The position numbers were made by a program, and so were the translations under genes. Shown here in pieces: positions 1-7,570 of a stretch of 64,000 bases of DNA (position 1 is the first letter of the stretch; each line of letters begins with the position of its first letter). This DNA is from a virus, in the IMG/VR virus record IMGVR_UViG_3300035670_000008, positions 1 through 64,000 of that record; one strand, written 5' to 3'. Below the pieces are notes generated by a model. It ran no database searches. It was not told where the DNA came from and saw only the letters and a list, made by a program, of their open reading frames with translations.

Positions 1-193
1 CGTGGAAGACTTCGTCAGTCTCTTCCTCTTCGTCGTTGTCATGGATAAAGCGGACAGGCTCCCGGTCGGGGTGGAGTTCAAACCACTCCTCTTCTGTAAT
101 CTCTACGGTCTGTCCGTCGCGACGGACAAAGATACCGCTAGAGGGGGGTTTGATGATGGGTGTGTCGGAGATTAAATAGACGTCAAGAGACAT
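1..193 (-). CDS. Partial hypothetical phage protein, C-terminus beyond window edge
   Basis: An open frame begins with ATG at 193 and runs off the left edge after 64 codons. The product starts MSLDVYL, a beginning I associate with small phage proteins of unknown function, and has an acidic stretch (DNDEEEETDE) near the edge. The start codon lies only 8 nt after a GC-rich hairpin with a U-tract, with no Shine-Dalgarno sequence between them. Function unknown. Confidence 0.6.
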   Translation of the reverse strand, partial: MSLDVYLISDTPIIKPPSSGIFVRRDGQTVEITEEEWFELHPDREPVRFIHDNDEEEETDEVFH

Positions 194-223
194 AATAAAA
201 GCGGGGGCCTGTACGCCCCCGAT
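192..223 (-). terminator. Intrinsic terminator-like hairpin next to a start codon
   Basis: Arms at 202-208 and 215-221 (CGGGGGC/GCCCCCG) enclose a 6-nt loop. On the minus strand the stem is followed by CTTTTATT, which runs directly into the ATG at 193. It should end the transcript of the gene at 229-831, but it may also act as an attenuator for the next gene. Confidence 0.75.
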
Positions 224-228
224 GTAGG

Positions 229-831
229 TTATACGGTAGTTAGTGCTTGCGCCTGTCGTTTCTCCAGGTAGGTCAGTTTAGCTAGCGCTTGCGCGAGTTG
301 GGCTTTGGTGGCAGCTAGTTCTGCTTGGGTTTGCTCTAGCTGAATTTGGAGCTGGCGCTTGGTGGGTCCTTCGGTATTGTGATTTTCTATTTCACTCCAA
401 TACGTGTCTAGGGTTAATTCTTCTTCAAGGCGCCCTGCCGCAAGTTGCTCTTTATACCATCGAATCACTTTAAGAGTGCGACACAACCGCATACACTTCT
501 TGACAGTCTCAGCGTCGGTGTCGTCCTGCATCCCTAGCTTAAGGACAATGCCCCAATTTTCAGCTAAGTTTATGTAGTCGTTAGCGGTAGTCTTACTCCA
601 GCCGCATTGCCGTAGATAGTCCTCCCAACCAGTGAAGGTGCCCATATCGGTTTCTACAGGGTTGCTTTTTGTAGCTGGCTTTAGTAAGTTGCGAATTTGG
701 ATAAGAGCGTCCCCGCTATCTTTATAGTGTTGGATAGCCCGCATCTTGGTGCGTTGTGCTAATTCGTACTCTTTCTCTGCTTTAGCTTTTGAAGCCATGG
801 CGCTGTCGTGGAGCTGTGTTATACTTAACAT
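229..831 (-). CDS. DUF3102-like putative DNA-binding protein with C-terminal coiled coil
   Basis: The central part reads GDALIQIRNLL followed by GW-DYL and GWSKTTANDYINLA. This resembles the DUF3102 family of plasmid and phage proteins, in which a short helical region is thought to bind DNA. The last 50 residues are Gln- and Ala-rich heptads (QLQIQLEQTQAEL, AATKAQLAQAL) that should form a coiled coil. The start could be GTG at 846 or ATG at 831. I prefer ATG, although the AAAGG before it is only about 4 nt away. The gene stands alone between a sigma70-like promoter with palindrome and a terminator. Specific target unknown. Confidence 0.65.
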   Translation of the reverse strand: MLSITQLHDSAMASKAKAEKEYELAQRTKMRAIQHYKDSGDALIQIRNLLKPATKSNPVETDMGTFTGWEDYLRQCGWSKTTANDYINLAENWGIVLKLGMQDDTDAETVKKCMRLCRTLKVIRWYKEQLAAGRLEEELTLDTYWSEIENHNTEGPTKRQLQIQLEQTQAELAATKAQLAQALAKLTYLEKRQAQALTTV

Positions 832-861
832 ATACCTTTGTGTCACTTAAATGAATAAACT

Positions 862-879
862 TCTGTTGGCTGCTACCAA
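862..879. repeat. Short inverted repeat in leader
   Basis: TGTTGG and CCAACA flank a 6-nt loop. The repeat lies in the leader upstream of the gene at 229-831 and could fold as a weak hairpin or serve as a protein site. No function can be assigned. Confidence 0.35.
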
Positions 880-889
880 CATAAGCCCT

Positions 890-921
890 AAATAAACGTC
901 CGGAATTCCGGACGTTTATTT
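890..921. repeat. Perfect 32-bp palindrome, terminator or operator
   Basis: Both 16-bp arms match exactly around 905/906, with GC-rich cores (ACGTCCGG) and A/T-rich flanks that give T-tracts on either strand. It could be a bidirectional terminator for the leftward genes ending at 987. Because it sits just downstream of a sigma70-like promoter on the same strand, an operator is also possible. Confidence 0.7.
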
Positions 922-927
922 TATTCT

Positions 928-956
928 AGTATAAGTTATATTCCTTAAAGCGACAA
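928..956 (-). promoter_or_regulatory. Sigma70-like promoter for the gene at 229-831
   Basis: On the minus strand TTGTCG (951-956) is followed, after a 17-bp spacer, by TATACT (928-933). This fits host-type -35 and -10 boxes. Transcription would begin just before or inside the 32-bp palindrome, so the palindrome would control or terminate this transcript. Called by eye only. Confidence 0.45.
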
Positions 957-986
957 TATAGGTGTATGCAAAAAAGAACAACAAAT

Positions 987-1247
987 CTATACTTGTTTGT
1001 GTTTCTCTACCTCTAGGGAAATAAGGTTCCAGTCCCACAGGAGATTGTAGATAACCTTGTTGACGGTGCCTATCTTCCCGTAGAGGCAGTCTCCTTCTAT
1101 CTTGGCGGTGCGGGGTATGTACCGTTTGATGTTAGGAACGTTCAGTAGGTTGATAGGGGCAGGTAAGCCTTCCCCTACAGCGTAGATATGTAGGAAGCAG
1201 TAGCCGTAGATAGGTCCGTGCTGTATGGTGCAATTCAGTCTGTACAT
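987..1247 (-). CDS. Hypothetical protein, 86 aa
   Basis: Starting at ATG 1247 rather than a longer frame at 1316 leaves only a 13-nt overlap with the preceding gene, in keeping with the operon. The product (MYRLNCTIQ...) is mixed beta-rich with no membrane segment or recognisable motif. It is the last gene of a leftward operon that begins at the BRO gene near 4821. Function unknown. Confidence 0.6.
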   Translation of the reverse strand: MYRLNCTIQHGPIYGYCFLHIYAVGEGLPAPINLLNVPNIKRYIPRTAKIEGDCLYGKIGTVNKVIYNLLWDWNLISLEVEKHKQV

Positions 1248-1708
1248 TGTGATAACTCCGCTCGGAAGGTGGACATGTGGGAGACTACGGATGTGGGCGC
1301 GTTGTTTCTGGAACATCGACTAGTTACCTCTACCTCAAATTTAGGTTCGTAGGTAAATCGAATCCATCCCCACCACTCTCCACCCCACTTATCAATACAG
1401 TTAGGGTGGTACGTTAGAGTTGCATACTCGATAAACTCCTCTAGTTCTGCGAGGTAGGTTTGCTTTAAGTCGTTACGCTGTGTTTCTCCTACATATATGT
1501 CTACTTTGCTAGAGCACTCTAGTGGGTTAGCGATTAGCTTCAATGCTACAGAAGTGACGCCCTGCTCTACCAACTCGTCGAAGATACGGAGTATCTCGTC
1601 GTGCCGTTTGTAGTAATACTCTGAGGGCTGGTAGAAAACTTTGGATTTGGGTTTGTAGACGTTGGTGAAGTCACGAAACTCCTTGATGTGTCTGATGGAC
1701 TTAAGCAT
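1235..1708 (-). CDS. Hypothetical protein, 157 aa
   Basis: The ATG at 1708 overlaps the stop of the upstream gene by one base (TAATG), typical of translational coupling. The N-terminal half is basic and aromatic. The middle contains WGGEWWGWIRF, a tryptophan cluster suggesting a folded beta domain. Not recognised. Confidence 0.65.
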   Translation of the reverse strand: MLKSIRHIKEFRDFTNVYKPKSKVFYQPSEYYYKRHDEILRIFDELVEQGVTSVALKLIANPLECSSKVDIYVGETQRNDLKQTYLAELEEFIEYATLTYHPNCIDKWGGEWWGWIRFTYEPKFEVEVTSRCSRNNAPTSVVSHMSTFRAELSQCTD

Positions 1709-2031
1709 TACTGTTGACTCAAATCGTCTAGGGTGTTTTTGTATCGCTCTCTAATTTCTTGCACCGCGGCTTCAAACTTCTTTTGTCGCTTAAAGTGCTC
1801 CCGCCTAATCATACCTTCCAGCCGCGTTAGCTCAGGGCAGATGTTAGTGTAGCTCCGCAGCTCCTCTAACAACTGCTCTGCTTCATCAAGCTTCCGCTCG
1901 TCGATAAAGACGTAGCAGTCGTGGATGGCGCGGCGGAAGGAGTCCTTAAAGATTTCGATGTCGAAGTAGTAACCGAAGACCTTGACGTAGATGCAGCGGT
2001 AGTAGCGGTTGCCGTAGTTGCTAATCTTCAT
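1708..2031 (-). CDS. Hypothetical protein, 107 aa, helical C-terminal half
   Basis: The first 30 residues are aromatic and possibly beta-stranded (YRCIYVKVFGYYFDIEIF). The rest is charged and helical, with predicted coiled-coil character (ERKLDEAEQLLEEL). It has tight spacing to both neighbours in a leftward operon. Function unknown. Confidence 0.65.
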   Translation of the reverse strand: MKISNYGNRYYRCIYVKVFGYYFDIEIFKDSFRRAIHDCYVFIDERKLDEAEQLLEELRSYTNICPELTRLEGMIRREHFKRQKKFEAAVQEIRERYKNTLDDLSQQ

Positions 2032-2034
2032 ACT

Positions 2035-2385
2035 TTACCCCCGGTCGTTCTCCACCAACTCGTAGTTGATGATGTGGTAATACTCATCTAACATACGGTC
2101 TTTGCTCTCTACGGCGTCGATAAACTCTTGGTAGCTCAAGTACATATAGACAAAGCCGTCTCGGACTCCGAAGCTATCACCTTCCATGTCTTCGTCGTAG
2201 TCGCCGAAGCTGACGTATAGGTTCATCAAATCGTCTTCTTTACCTACCCCAAGGACTTCCGCGCCGCGGTACCTCGGGACTCTTGCAATTACCTTTCCGC
2301 AGGAGCACATAAGGTCGATGTTATCTTCCATGTTAAGGAAGACAGGGACATGGCCTAGGTGGGCTCTTAATTCTTTGTAGTTCAT
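2035..2385 (-). CDS. Hypothetical acidic protein with CSCG motif, 116 aa
   Basis: Acidic protein with CSCGKV near residue 28, a possible half of a metal site with no second Cys pair visible. Its start overlaps the stop of the upstream gene by 4 nt (ATGA). No known family recognised. Confidence 0.65.
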   Translation of the reverse strand: MNYKELRAHLGHVPVFLNMEDNIDLMCSCGKVIARVPRYRGAEVLGVGKEDDLMNLYVSFGDYDEDMEGDSFGVRDGFVYMYLSYQEFIDAVESKDRMLDEYYHIINYELVENDRG

Positions 2386-2741
2386 AGCTTACTCAGGTCT
2401 AGTAGGTCAGCGTAGCCAAAGCTACCATCCTCAACGGTTATGATATAACGTACTCTTCCATCCCATAGCACTCGGATTGCATCGTAATTAGCTTTGGGCT
2501 TCTCCGTTGCTCTGTAGTAGGGTACCCCTGCTAGGATGAGCAGCTCGGAAAAGAAAACATCTAAGTTTAGGTACGTAATATCTACTGCAGACTTATTACT
2601 CTTTTGTAGGTATTTCCATACGTTGAGGTACAGCTTTACTTTCAAGTCATCCAAATCTGTGAATATTTGGTAGCTTACTTTAGCGGTTTCTTCTGTAGCC
2701 CACGACCAATGCAGCGTTGCTCCTGTTTTTGCGCTGCTCAT
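2382..2741 (-). CDS. Hypothetical protein, 119 aa
   Basis: ATG at 2741 makes an ATGA overlap with the stop of the upstream gene, so I prefer it to the longer frame at 2792. The product begins MSSAKTGATLHW and looks like a small alpha/beta protein. It has no motif I recognise. Confidence 0.65.
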   Translation of the reverse strand: MSSAKTGATLHWSWATEETAKVSYQIFTDLDDLKVKLYLNVWKYLQKSNKSAVDITYLNLDVFFSELLILAGVPYYRATEKPKANYDAIRVLWDGRVRYIITVEDGSFGYADLLDLSKL

Positions 2742-2941
2742 ATCTGCTCCTCGAAGCGTCCGTCTACGAACTCTAAATAGCTTCGTACCCACACCACTCC
2801 GTCTTTCAGCGCGGCGTAGGTAACTAAGATTTCTTTGGTATCGACGTGGGTGCCGGCGGTGATAACTCGATACACTCCGCCGGTGCGGAGGTGCTTAAAG
2901 GTCTTACCGATTAGTTCTCTGGGGCTCATTGTTTTAGTCAT
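2738..2941 (-). CDS. Hypothetical small basic protein, 67 aa
   Basis: I chose ATG at 2941 because GAGGAAG lies a suitable distance upstream; ATG at 2929 is also possible. The sequence (LIGKTFKHLRTGGVYRVI) resembles small SH3-like beta-barrel phage proteins described as DUF1653-like, but the match is only by eye. Function unknown. Confidence 0.55.
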   Translation of the reverse strand: MTKTMSPRELIGKTFKHLRTGGVYRVITAGTHVDTKEILVTYAALKDGVVWVRSYLEFVDGRFEEQI

Positions 2942-3116
2942 CAGTATCGTCTTCCTCAATTAGAACGACGTTTATGTCTGGGGTGTCGACGTATTCAGCG
3001 TGGGGATTAATGTAGCGGTAGATTAGGTCTTCTACTGCTTCTACTGCTTCTTCTTCGCTATCTGCGTCGACTTCGATATTCATTTCTAGGCGGACTTGGG
3101 CGCTGTATTTAGACAT
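2934..3116 (-). CDS. Hypothetical acidic small protein, 60 aa
   Basis: A very acidic protein (EVDADSEEEAVEAVEDL) ending in EEDDTDD. ATG at 3116 is preferred over a TTG at 3170 that would overlap the upstream gene. The pattern of one strand, an acidic helix and a strand is common in small phage proteins and DNA mimics, but no mimic family is recognised. Confidence 0.55.
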   Translation of the reverse strand: MSKYSAQVRLEMNIEVDADSEEEAVEAVEDLIYRYINPHAEYVDTPDINVVLIEEDDTDD

Positions 3117-3144
3117 GGTAATTATGAATGATGGAGTATCGTAG

Positions 3145-3423
3145 TTAAAAGTGACTCCTAACGTATTCAAGCCAGGCGTGAAGAACTGAGTTAGCTAGGT
3201 CTTTGTCGGTCATTGCGCTTAGCTCTTCTTTGTTGTATGAGCCTTCACCGGCCCAGTCGGCTTCCTGCACACACCATTCTCTTTCTTCAGCGGTCATAGG
3301 GCGCAGGATTTCATTAGAGCAGTATCTGTGTAGCATAGCTTCTTTAAAAGTGCATAAGCACCCGTGTTCGGTCTTGTCATAGCCACATGGACACTTGATA
3401 GGGATGTCTTGAAATAGTGCCAT
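3145..3423 (-). CDS. Hypothetical Cys-rich protein, possible zinc site, 92 aa
   Basis: The N-terminus carries CPCGYDKTEHGCLC with two further Cys residues downstream, consistent with a small zinc-binding knuckle. The C-terminal half is helical. It sits in the leftward operon with 4 nt to the upstream gene. Function unknown. Confidence 0.65.
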   Translation of the reverse strand: MALFQDIPIKCPCGYDKTEHGCLCTFKEAMLHRYCSNEILRPMTAEEREWCVQEADWAGEGSYNKEELSAMTDKDLANSVLHAWLEYVRSHF

Positions 3424-3427
3424 ATTC

Positions 3428-3751
3428 TTAGATAAGAGGGTCGCTGTATTGATTCAGTTCTTCTTTATGCTCCCGTAGGTACGTCAAGCACTTCACCAGT
3501 GCCGAACGGGAAAAGTCGGGGCACTCGATGCAGGCCCGGAAGCCTTCGCGGTGGTCACCGTTAAGGATAAAGAAGCACTCCGCGTTGCCTAAGACTAAGG
3601 CAGTGGTATCACAACCGTAGTCCTTACGACTGGAGGGGTGGTTGTTGTAGGAGATATACCAGTGCTTGCTATGGGTATCCACGTCGTCGGTGCGGTTGGG
3701 CACGACCATAGGGATACCGCCCAGCATTTCAAAGTGTCCTGTGTTAGCCAT
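3428..3751 (-). CDS. Hypothetical protein, 107 aa
   Basis: ATG at 3751 (MANTGHFEMLGG) overlaps the upstream gene by 8 nt. A longer frame from 3808 would overlap it by more than 60 nt and is less likely. There are several Cys residues (CDTTA, CFF, CIECPDF) but no clear metal motif. Not recognised. Confidence 0.6.
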   Translation of the reverse strand: MANTGHFEMLGGIPMVVPNRTDDVDTHSKHWYISYNNHPSSRKDYGCDTTALVLGNAECFFILNGDHREGFRACIECPDFSRSALVKCLTYLREHKEELNQYSDPLI

Positions 3752-4013
3752 GGAACACCACCTGGGCGCCGTCGCCAATATCATTGTTAGCCCACACTTC
3801 ATTTCCATTATTGTCGATGGTCTTGAAGAAGATGTAGACAGCGCCGCTGGGCATAGTAACGTACATTAAGTCTTCCTGCACGGCGGCAACTCGTCCTTCT
3901 GACCTGACAGTGCTGCTACCGCAGCCACGCCAGCCGTTAGAAGTGAGTTCCGCGCCGATGTAGTCTACCTCTACGGTGACTTTTTGGTGGAGTAGTTTAG
4001 CTTTGGCTTCCAT
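3744..4013 (-). CDS. Hypothetical beta-rich protein, 89 aa
   Basis: A short beta-rich sequence follows a basic N-terminus. It overlaps the 3' end of the BRO gene upstream by 17 nt, so the two are probably translated from one message. No family recognised. Confidence 0.6.
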   Translation of the reverse strand: MEAKAKLLHQKVTVEVDYIGAELTSNGWRGCGSSTVRSEGRVAAVQEDLMYVTMPSGAVYIFFKTIDNNGNEVWANNDIGDGAQVVFHG

Positions 4014-4821
4014 ATTGGTCTGGGGTAGTAGCGACAGGGGCAGTAATGGTTTCTTCGCCGTATAGCAGCACAGCTAGCGAGTAGAGCTTATCGATAACGC
4101 CGACCTCTTCAGCATAAGACAAGGCTGACTTACGTTGGTTCTTAGCCCGGGTGACTAGGTCAACGTGGTGGCGGTAGCGGTATTCCCGGTACAAGTCTCC
4201 CCACAGTTTTTGGTAGGACTCCCCGGTACGATACGCGTAGCTACGCAGCAGTTCGTTAAGGCTGGAGCGGATGGACTTTTCGGGTACCTCTTCCATAGCA
4301 GCAGGCAGCGCTAGGATTTCCTTATCCACCCGGTCGAAGCGGCCTTCAATCACCTTCAGGCGGGTGTCTTGTTCTAGCAACGCGCGGGCCTGTTCTTGTT
4401 GACGTTGCTCCACGGCGATGATGGCTTCGGCTTGTAGTCTTAACAGCTCGCCGGGGCTTAGAGGTTGTTGGGTGTAGCTTCCGGTCTTACGAATTGCGGG
4501 TAGTACTTCCGAAGTGACCCAGCGTTTAAATGCTTTGGCTTGCGGCTTGTGGCTGCCTAAAACAGCAGAGTAAAGACCGGACTCATTGATGATAGAGAGC
4601 CTGAAAGTATTGCTGCCAAAGGTTTGTCCCAAAATGGGAGAATCCATTCCGTTGGGGTTAATAGTTTGTTTGTCCTCTTCGTCAACATGCTCTAGCAGTT
4701 TTGCAGGGTTTGAATATTCTAGTACAGCGGCTACTTCTTTAGCCACGAACCAAGGTGTGTCGTCAATAGTGATGACGCTAATGGTTTGGGTGTTGAAATC
4801 GAAAGTATTCAGGTTGCTCAT
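3997..4821 (-). CDS. BRO-N domain protein (phage antirepressor type), copy 1
   Basis: Residues 1-110 match the BRO-N fold: VITIDDTPWFVAKEVAAVLEY, then LSIINESGLYSAVL and AFKRWVTSEVLPAIRKTGSY. Such proteins bind DNA and act as antirepressors or regulators in phages and large DNA viruses. A coiled-coil stretch follows, then a C-terminal domain (GESYQKLWGDLYREY, RHHVDLV) that is nearly repeated in the paralogue at 10243-10977. It is the first gene of a leftward operon and is divergent from the island at 4860-6396. Its leader shares TTTCTAAGGA with the leaders of the two BRO-N genes near 11 kb. Confidence 0.85.
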   Translation of the reverse strand: MSNLNTFDFNTQTISVITIDDTPWFVAKEVAAVLEYSNPAKLLEHVDEEDKQTINPNGMDSPILGQTFGSNTFRLSIINESGLYSAVLGSHKPQAKAFKRWVTSEVLPAIRKTGSYTQQPLSPGELLRLQAEAIIAVEQRQQEQARALLEQDTRLKVIEGRFDRVDKEILALPAAMEEVPEKSIRSSLNELLRSYAYRTGESYQKLWGDLYREYRYRHHVDLVTRAKNQRKSALSYAEEVGVIDKLYSLAVLLYGEETITAPVATTPDQYGSQS

Positions 4822-4859
4822 AGTTAGGGTAAAATCCTTAGAAAATTAGGGTGAATAAA
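4822..4859. promoter_or_regulatory. Divergent intergenic region with direct repeats
   Basis: Only about 38 nt separate the start codons of the leftward BRO gene and the rightward gene at 4860. It contains two copies of TTAGGGT about 21 nt apart around a minus-strand Shine-Dalgarno sequence. Promoters for both directions must lie here or inside the flanking genes. The repeats could be a regulator site. Confidence 0.35.
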
Positions 4860-5054
4860 ATGGCAGACCTTTATGAAAAGACCTACCACGCTGCGTTGGA
4901 TTGGGCGAAGCGGCACTACCCCAACGCGAGTAAATACCACGTGGCTGCGTTTGGAGACTCCGTGGTCTACTTGGTGACCGGAGCCTCAACTTCTTTAGGG
5001 GGAGGGCCTTCGATAAGAGAAGTACTTTCTTTCTTATGGCAGGAGGTAGTTTAA
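4860..5054 (+). CDS. Hypothetical protein resembling N-terminal half of neighbour
   Basis: ATG at 4860 (MADLYEKTYHAALDW) is preferred to an in-frame GTG at 4851. Its 64 residues resemble the first half of the protein at 5058-5507: both have YH-A--W at the start followed by a histidine- and alanine-rich helix. First gene of a four-gene rightward island. Function unknown. Confidence 0.6.
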   Translation: MADLYEKTYHAALDWAKRHYPNASKYHVAAFGDSVVYLVTGASTSLGGGPSIREVLSFLWQEVV

Positions 5055-5057
5055 GTT

Positions 5058-5507
5058 ATGGACATCATTAAGATGTATCACCGCGCTCATAAATGGGGAT
5101 TAAATCATCACAGCGCGGCTCATCCTCAACACCACCGCTCCTTTGCTGCAGCAGTAGCTCAGCTATGCTGTGACGACCCAAAGGAGCCACTGAACAAAAG
5201 GGAGACGCTACTCCTAGAACTTTTACAGATTAGCGGCGGTCCGACGTGCCGTGAAGGTGCAGCAATATGGGCAGCCTATGGTAAAGGCGACTCGGTTAAG
5301 TCTAAGCATGAAGGTATGACTATCTTTTATGTAGACCCTAAGGTTAAGCGTCCAGGTACCTGGACGTTCGACGAAGCAGTTGAGCATTGTGAGCCTTACT
5401 GCTACGGCGAGCTAACTAAGTTGCACCTCGAAGTTTCCAGAACTGACCCGTGCTTTGATGACCCGCCGGAAGATTTGTTATCCTTGAAGAAACTATTATC
5501 TTCTTAA
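5058..5507 (+). CDS. Hypothetical protein with two regions shared with flanking genes, 149 aa
   Basis: The first half resembles the gene at 4860. The last 50 residues (GTWTFDEAVEHCEPY, CYGEL, CFDDPPEDL) resemble the product at 6127-6396 (GEWEFDAACGH, CFGEL, CFDDDPADM). It is the only full-length version in the island. It may be the ancestor or partner of two partial copies. Function unknown. Confidence 0.65.
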   Translation: MDIIKMYHRAHKWGLNHHSAAHPQHHRSFAAAVAQLCCDDPKEPLNKRETLLLELLQISGGPTCREGAAIWAAYGKGDSVKSKHEGMTIFYVDPKVKRPGTWTFDEAVEHCEPYCYGELTKLHLEVSRTDPCFDDPPEDLLSLKKLLSS

Positions 5508-5509
5508 GG

Positions 5510-6136
5510 ATGTCTAGAAAAGACTTAACGGGACAAAGGTTTGGGCAACTTATAGCGCTGGAGCCCGCAGAAAAACTTAAAGGAAAAAGCACTTGGCTTT
5601 GTCAGTGTGACTGTGGTGAGATGACTATCGTCCAGACTAAGCGTTTAACTACTGGACATACAAAGTCGTGTGGTTGTCTTCAAAGAACCATAACTTTGAA
5701 GCATGGCTTAGCTAGGTCGAAGACCTACCAGGCATGGCGCAATATGAAGTGTCGTTGTTTGTTGAAAACCAGAAAAAGGTGGAAGGACTACGGAGGTCGG
5801 GGAATAACTGTAGACCCAAGTTGGATGGACTTTGAAAACTTCTTAAGAGACATGGGCGAAGCTCCTCCAGGTATGTCCCTTGAGCGTGTCGATAACGATG
5901 GCAACTACTGTAAAGAGAATTGTATATGGGCAAGCTGGGAAGACCAGTATCGTAATCGTAGGACGAGTATTCTTATAACTTTGGAAGGGGAAACCAAAAC
6001 TATATCGGAGTGGTGTAGGCACTACGGCATCAACAGAAGCGTTTACGTGTCTCGAACTAAAAGAGGGTGGAGCATAGAAGCTGCTTTGACTACTCCGGTG
6101 GATAGTCGTTTTCATCCGAAGAAATATTGTGGCTAG
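5510..6136 (+). CDS. HNH/AP2-type free-standing endonuclease
   Basis: The N-terminal part (DLTGQRFGQL, WLCQCDCG, SCGCL) and the central part (YGGRGITVDPSW, FLRDMGEAPPG, SLERVDNDGNY, ENCIWASWEDQ) match the well-known phage family of HNH-like endonucleases with a Cys knuckle. A C-terminal helix-turn-helix-like segment (KTISEWCRHYGINRS) may give target specificity. These enzymes cut DNA and spread as homing genes. It starts 2 nt after the upstream stop and overlaps the start of a gene resembling part of that upstream gene. Confidence 0.85.
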   Translation: MSRKDLTGQRFGQLIALEPAEKLKGKSTWLCQCDCGEMTIVQTKRLTTGHTKSCGCLQRTITLKHGLARSKTYQAWRNMKCRCLLKTRKRWKDYGGRGITVDPSWMDFENFLRDMGEAPPGMSLERVDNDGNYCKENCIWASWEDQYRNRRTSILITLEGETKTISEWCRHYGINRSVYVSRTKRGWSIEAALTTPVDSRFHPKKYCG

Positions 6137-6396
6137 TAAACGACTTAGTTAGCTGGAGTCTGATGGGGCCTAAGGGTCAGTGGAGTAAAGTCCAAACCGA
6201 CAAGGGGGAGCTGACTGCTCTATTCCCAGATGGGTCGATGACCCCTGCAGGGGAGTGGGAGTTCGATGCTGCCTGCGGTCACGCAGCGGTCATCTGCTTT
6301 GGGGAGCTACCTCCAATAGCAAAGGTCATCTCTCAACAGGAATTCTGCTTTGACGATGACCCTGCAGATATGGATGCGCTAGCGGAGATGGATTAG
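6127..6396 (+). CDS. Hypothetical protein, apparent C-terminal fragment paralogue
   Basis: A TTG start at 6127 lies within the end of the endonuclease gene. The product aligns by eye with only the C-terminal third of the protein at 5058-5507 (GEWEF, CFGEL, CFDDDPAD). It may be a gene truncated at its 5' end by the endonuclease insertion, or a small independent gene. It meets the leftward gene at 6393 tail to tail. Confidence 0.5.
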   Translation: MWLVNDLVSWSLMGPKGQWSKVQTDKGELTALFPDGSMTPAGEWEFDAACGHAAVICFGELPPIAKVISQQEFCFDDDPADMDALAEMD

Positions 6397-6638
6397 AGTA
6401 CGCTTAACTGTACGTCGTCGATTTGAATAAGTTCTATTTGGGTGGGCTCCCCGTCGGTGCCGTAGTGGACAATCACGCCGGGGGCTACTTCTTCGCTTTC
6501 GACGACTTCGCTGTAGCCAATGCTAAAGGTTGCGGCCTTGTCATTAATATTGACCCGTAGGGTACGTAGGATAGCTTTGGTGCGGGGGTCAATTGGGTTC
6601 GGGGTTGTTGACTTGTAGTCTTGTGGTGATGTTGTCAT
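6393..6638 (-). CDS. Hypothetical protein, 81 aa
   Basis: A short beta-rich protein with a polar Thr/Pro-rich N-terminus, last gene of the leftward operon that starts near 8834. No recognised family. Confidence 0.6.
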   Translation of the reverse strand: MTTSPQDYKSTTPNPIDPRTKAILRTLRVNINDKAATFSIGYSEVVESEEVAPGVIVHYGTDGEPTQIELIQIDDVQLSVL

Positions 6639-6650
6639 GTTTGCATGTGC

Positions 6651-6947
6651 TCAAGTTCGCACGTCTAGTAATACGTTTTCAATCTTGTAGCGGCGGACGT
6701 GAAAGCCCTGCTTAGGCAGCTCTTCTACCAGTTTGTACATCCGCTCCAGCAGCGTTTCGTAGTCCTTGTGCCGTCCGGTGATGAAGGAGTCCAGGTTGCT
6801 GGGGATTCCCTTCTGCATAAAGAGCTTAGCTAACCGGAAGTCCTGCGTAGCTATGGTCTGTTTCAATTGGTCTACTTCGGTGGAGTCCAGAACTGGGTCT
6901 ATGGTAATGTGACACTCGAAGTAGTACTCAGTAGTTGGGTTACTCAT
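6651..6947 (-). CDS. Conserved phage/cyanobacterial protein with CHITI motif, 98 aa
   Basis: The pattern EYYFECHITIDPVLD, then RLAKLFMQKG, SFITGRHKDYETLLERM and GFHVRRYKIENVL matches a small conserved family that I remember from phages and cyanobacteria. Its biochemical role I cannot name. The His-x-Thr near residue 13 could be catalytic, by loose analogy with 2H phosphoesterases. It is translationally coupled to its upstream neighbour by a 4-nt overlap. Confidence 0.7.
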   Translation of the reverse strand: MSNPTTEYYFECHITIDPVLDSTEVDQLKQTIATQDFRLAKLFMQKGIPSNLDSFITGRHKDYETLLERMYKLVEELPKQGFHVRRYKIENVLLDVRT

Positions 6948-7255
6948 GCTGTTAGCCAGAATATATCGTCTTCTTCTTCAATCCACTCTGAACCGTCGTA
7001 TTCGCGGATAACGAATCGCTTCCCTATTGATACCCATTCGACCTCTAACGAGTCAGTTCCTCTTAAGTTACTGTACTCGCTGTAGTGTTGTTTACAGTAG
7101 GTATTGATTTCTTCTACTGTAGCGTCGTTGAGAACTAGGGTCGCTAAAGTTGGGTCGAATACTAACCTATCATCACCGTGTCGGGTATACCAACCAACTA
7201 TAGACATAGGAGTATACAACACGGCTACTTTTCCATCTTTGACTAATTTATTCAC
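6944..7255 (-). CDS. Hypothetical protein, 103 aa
   Basis: Mixed alpha/beta product with an acidic C-terminal stretch (WIEEEDDIFW). Member of a leftward operon of small genes. Not recognised. Confidence 0.65.
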   Translation of the reverse strand: MNKLVKDGKVAVLYTPMSIVGWYTRHGDDRLVFDPTLATLVLNDATVEEINTYCKQHYSEYSNLRGTDSLEVEWVSIGKRFVIREYDGSEWIEEEDDIFWLTA

Positions 7256-7263
7256 TTTGGCTC

Positions 7264-7560
7264 CTAGTAAAAATGTTGTTCGTCGTAATCATCTTCGTAG
7301 GTAACACCATTGAACTCCGCAAGGTCGGGCAGTGCGGGTTTTAGTGCTGCTGCAATAGCGTCATGCAGCTTGGACAGGACTTCTTTCTGTGGGAAGGCTA
7401 CATAGTTCTCGGTGTAGTAGCCGGGGTCTTCGGGAGACTTACTAAGGTCTACTTTCTCCAACCACAGAACTTCTTCAAATCCTTCGTCTTCGTCAAGCCC
7501 GTCGATACGGTAGAAGTGGGTTGGGTATTCCGTTTCGCGAATGATGATTTCAATACTCAT
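7264..7560 (-). CDS. Hypothetical acidic protein, 98 aa
   Basis: Starts MSIEIIIRETEYPTHFYR, is rich in Asp and Glu, and ends YEDDYDEQHFY. Located 8 nt after the gap that follows the upstream gene. Function unknown. Confidence 0.65.
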   Translation of the reverse strand: MSIEIIIRETEYPTHFYRIDGLDEDEGFEEVLWLEKVDLSKSPEDPGYYTENYVAFPQKEVLSKLHDAIAAALKPALPDLAEFNGVTYEDDYDEQHFY

Positions 7561-7570
7561 TGTCTATTAC

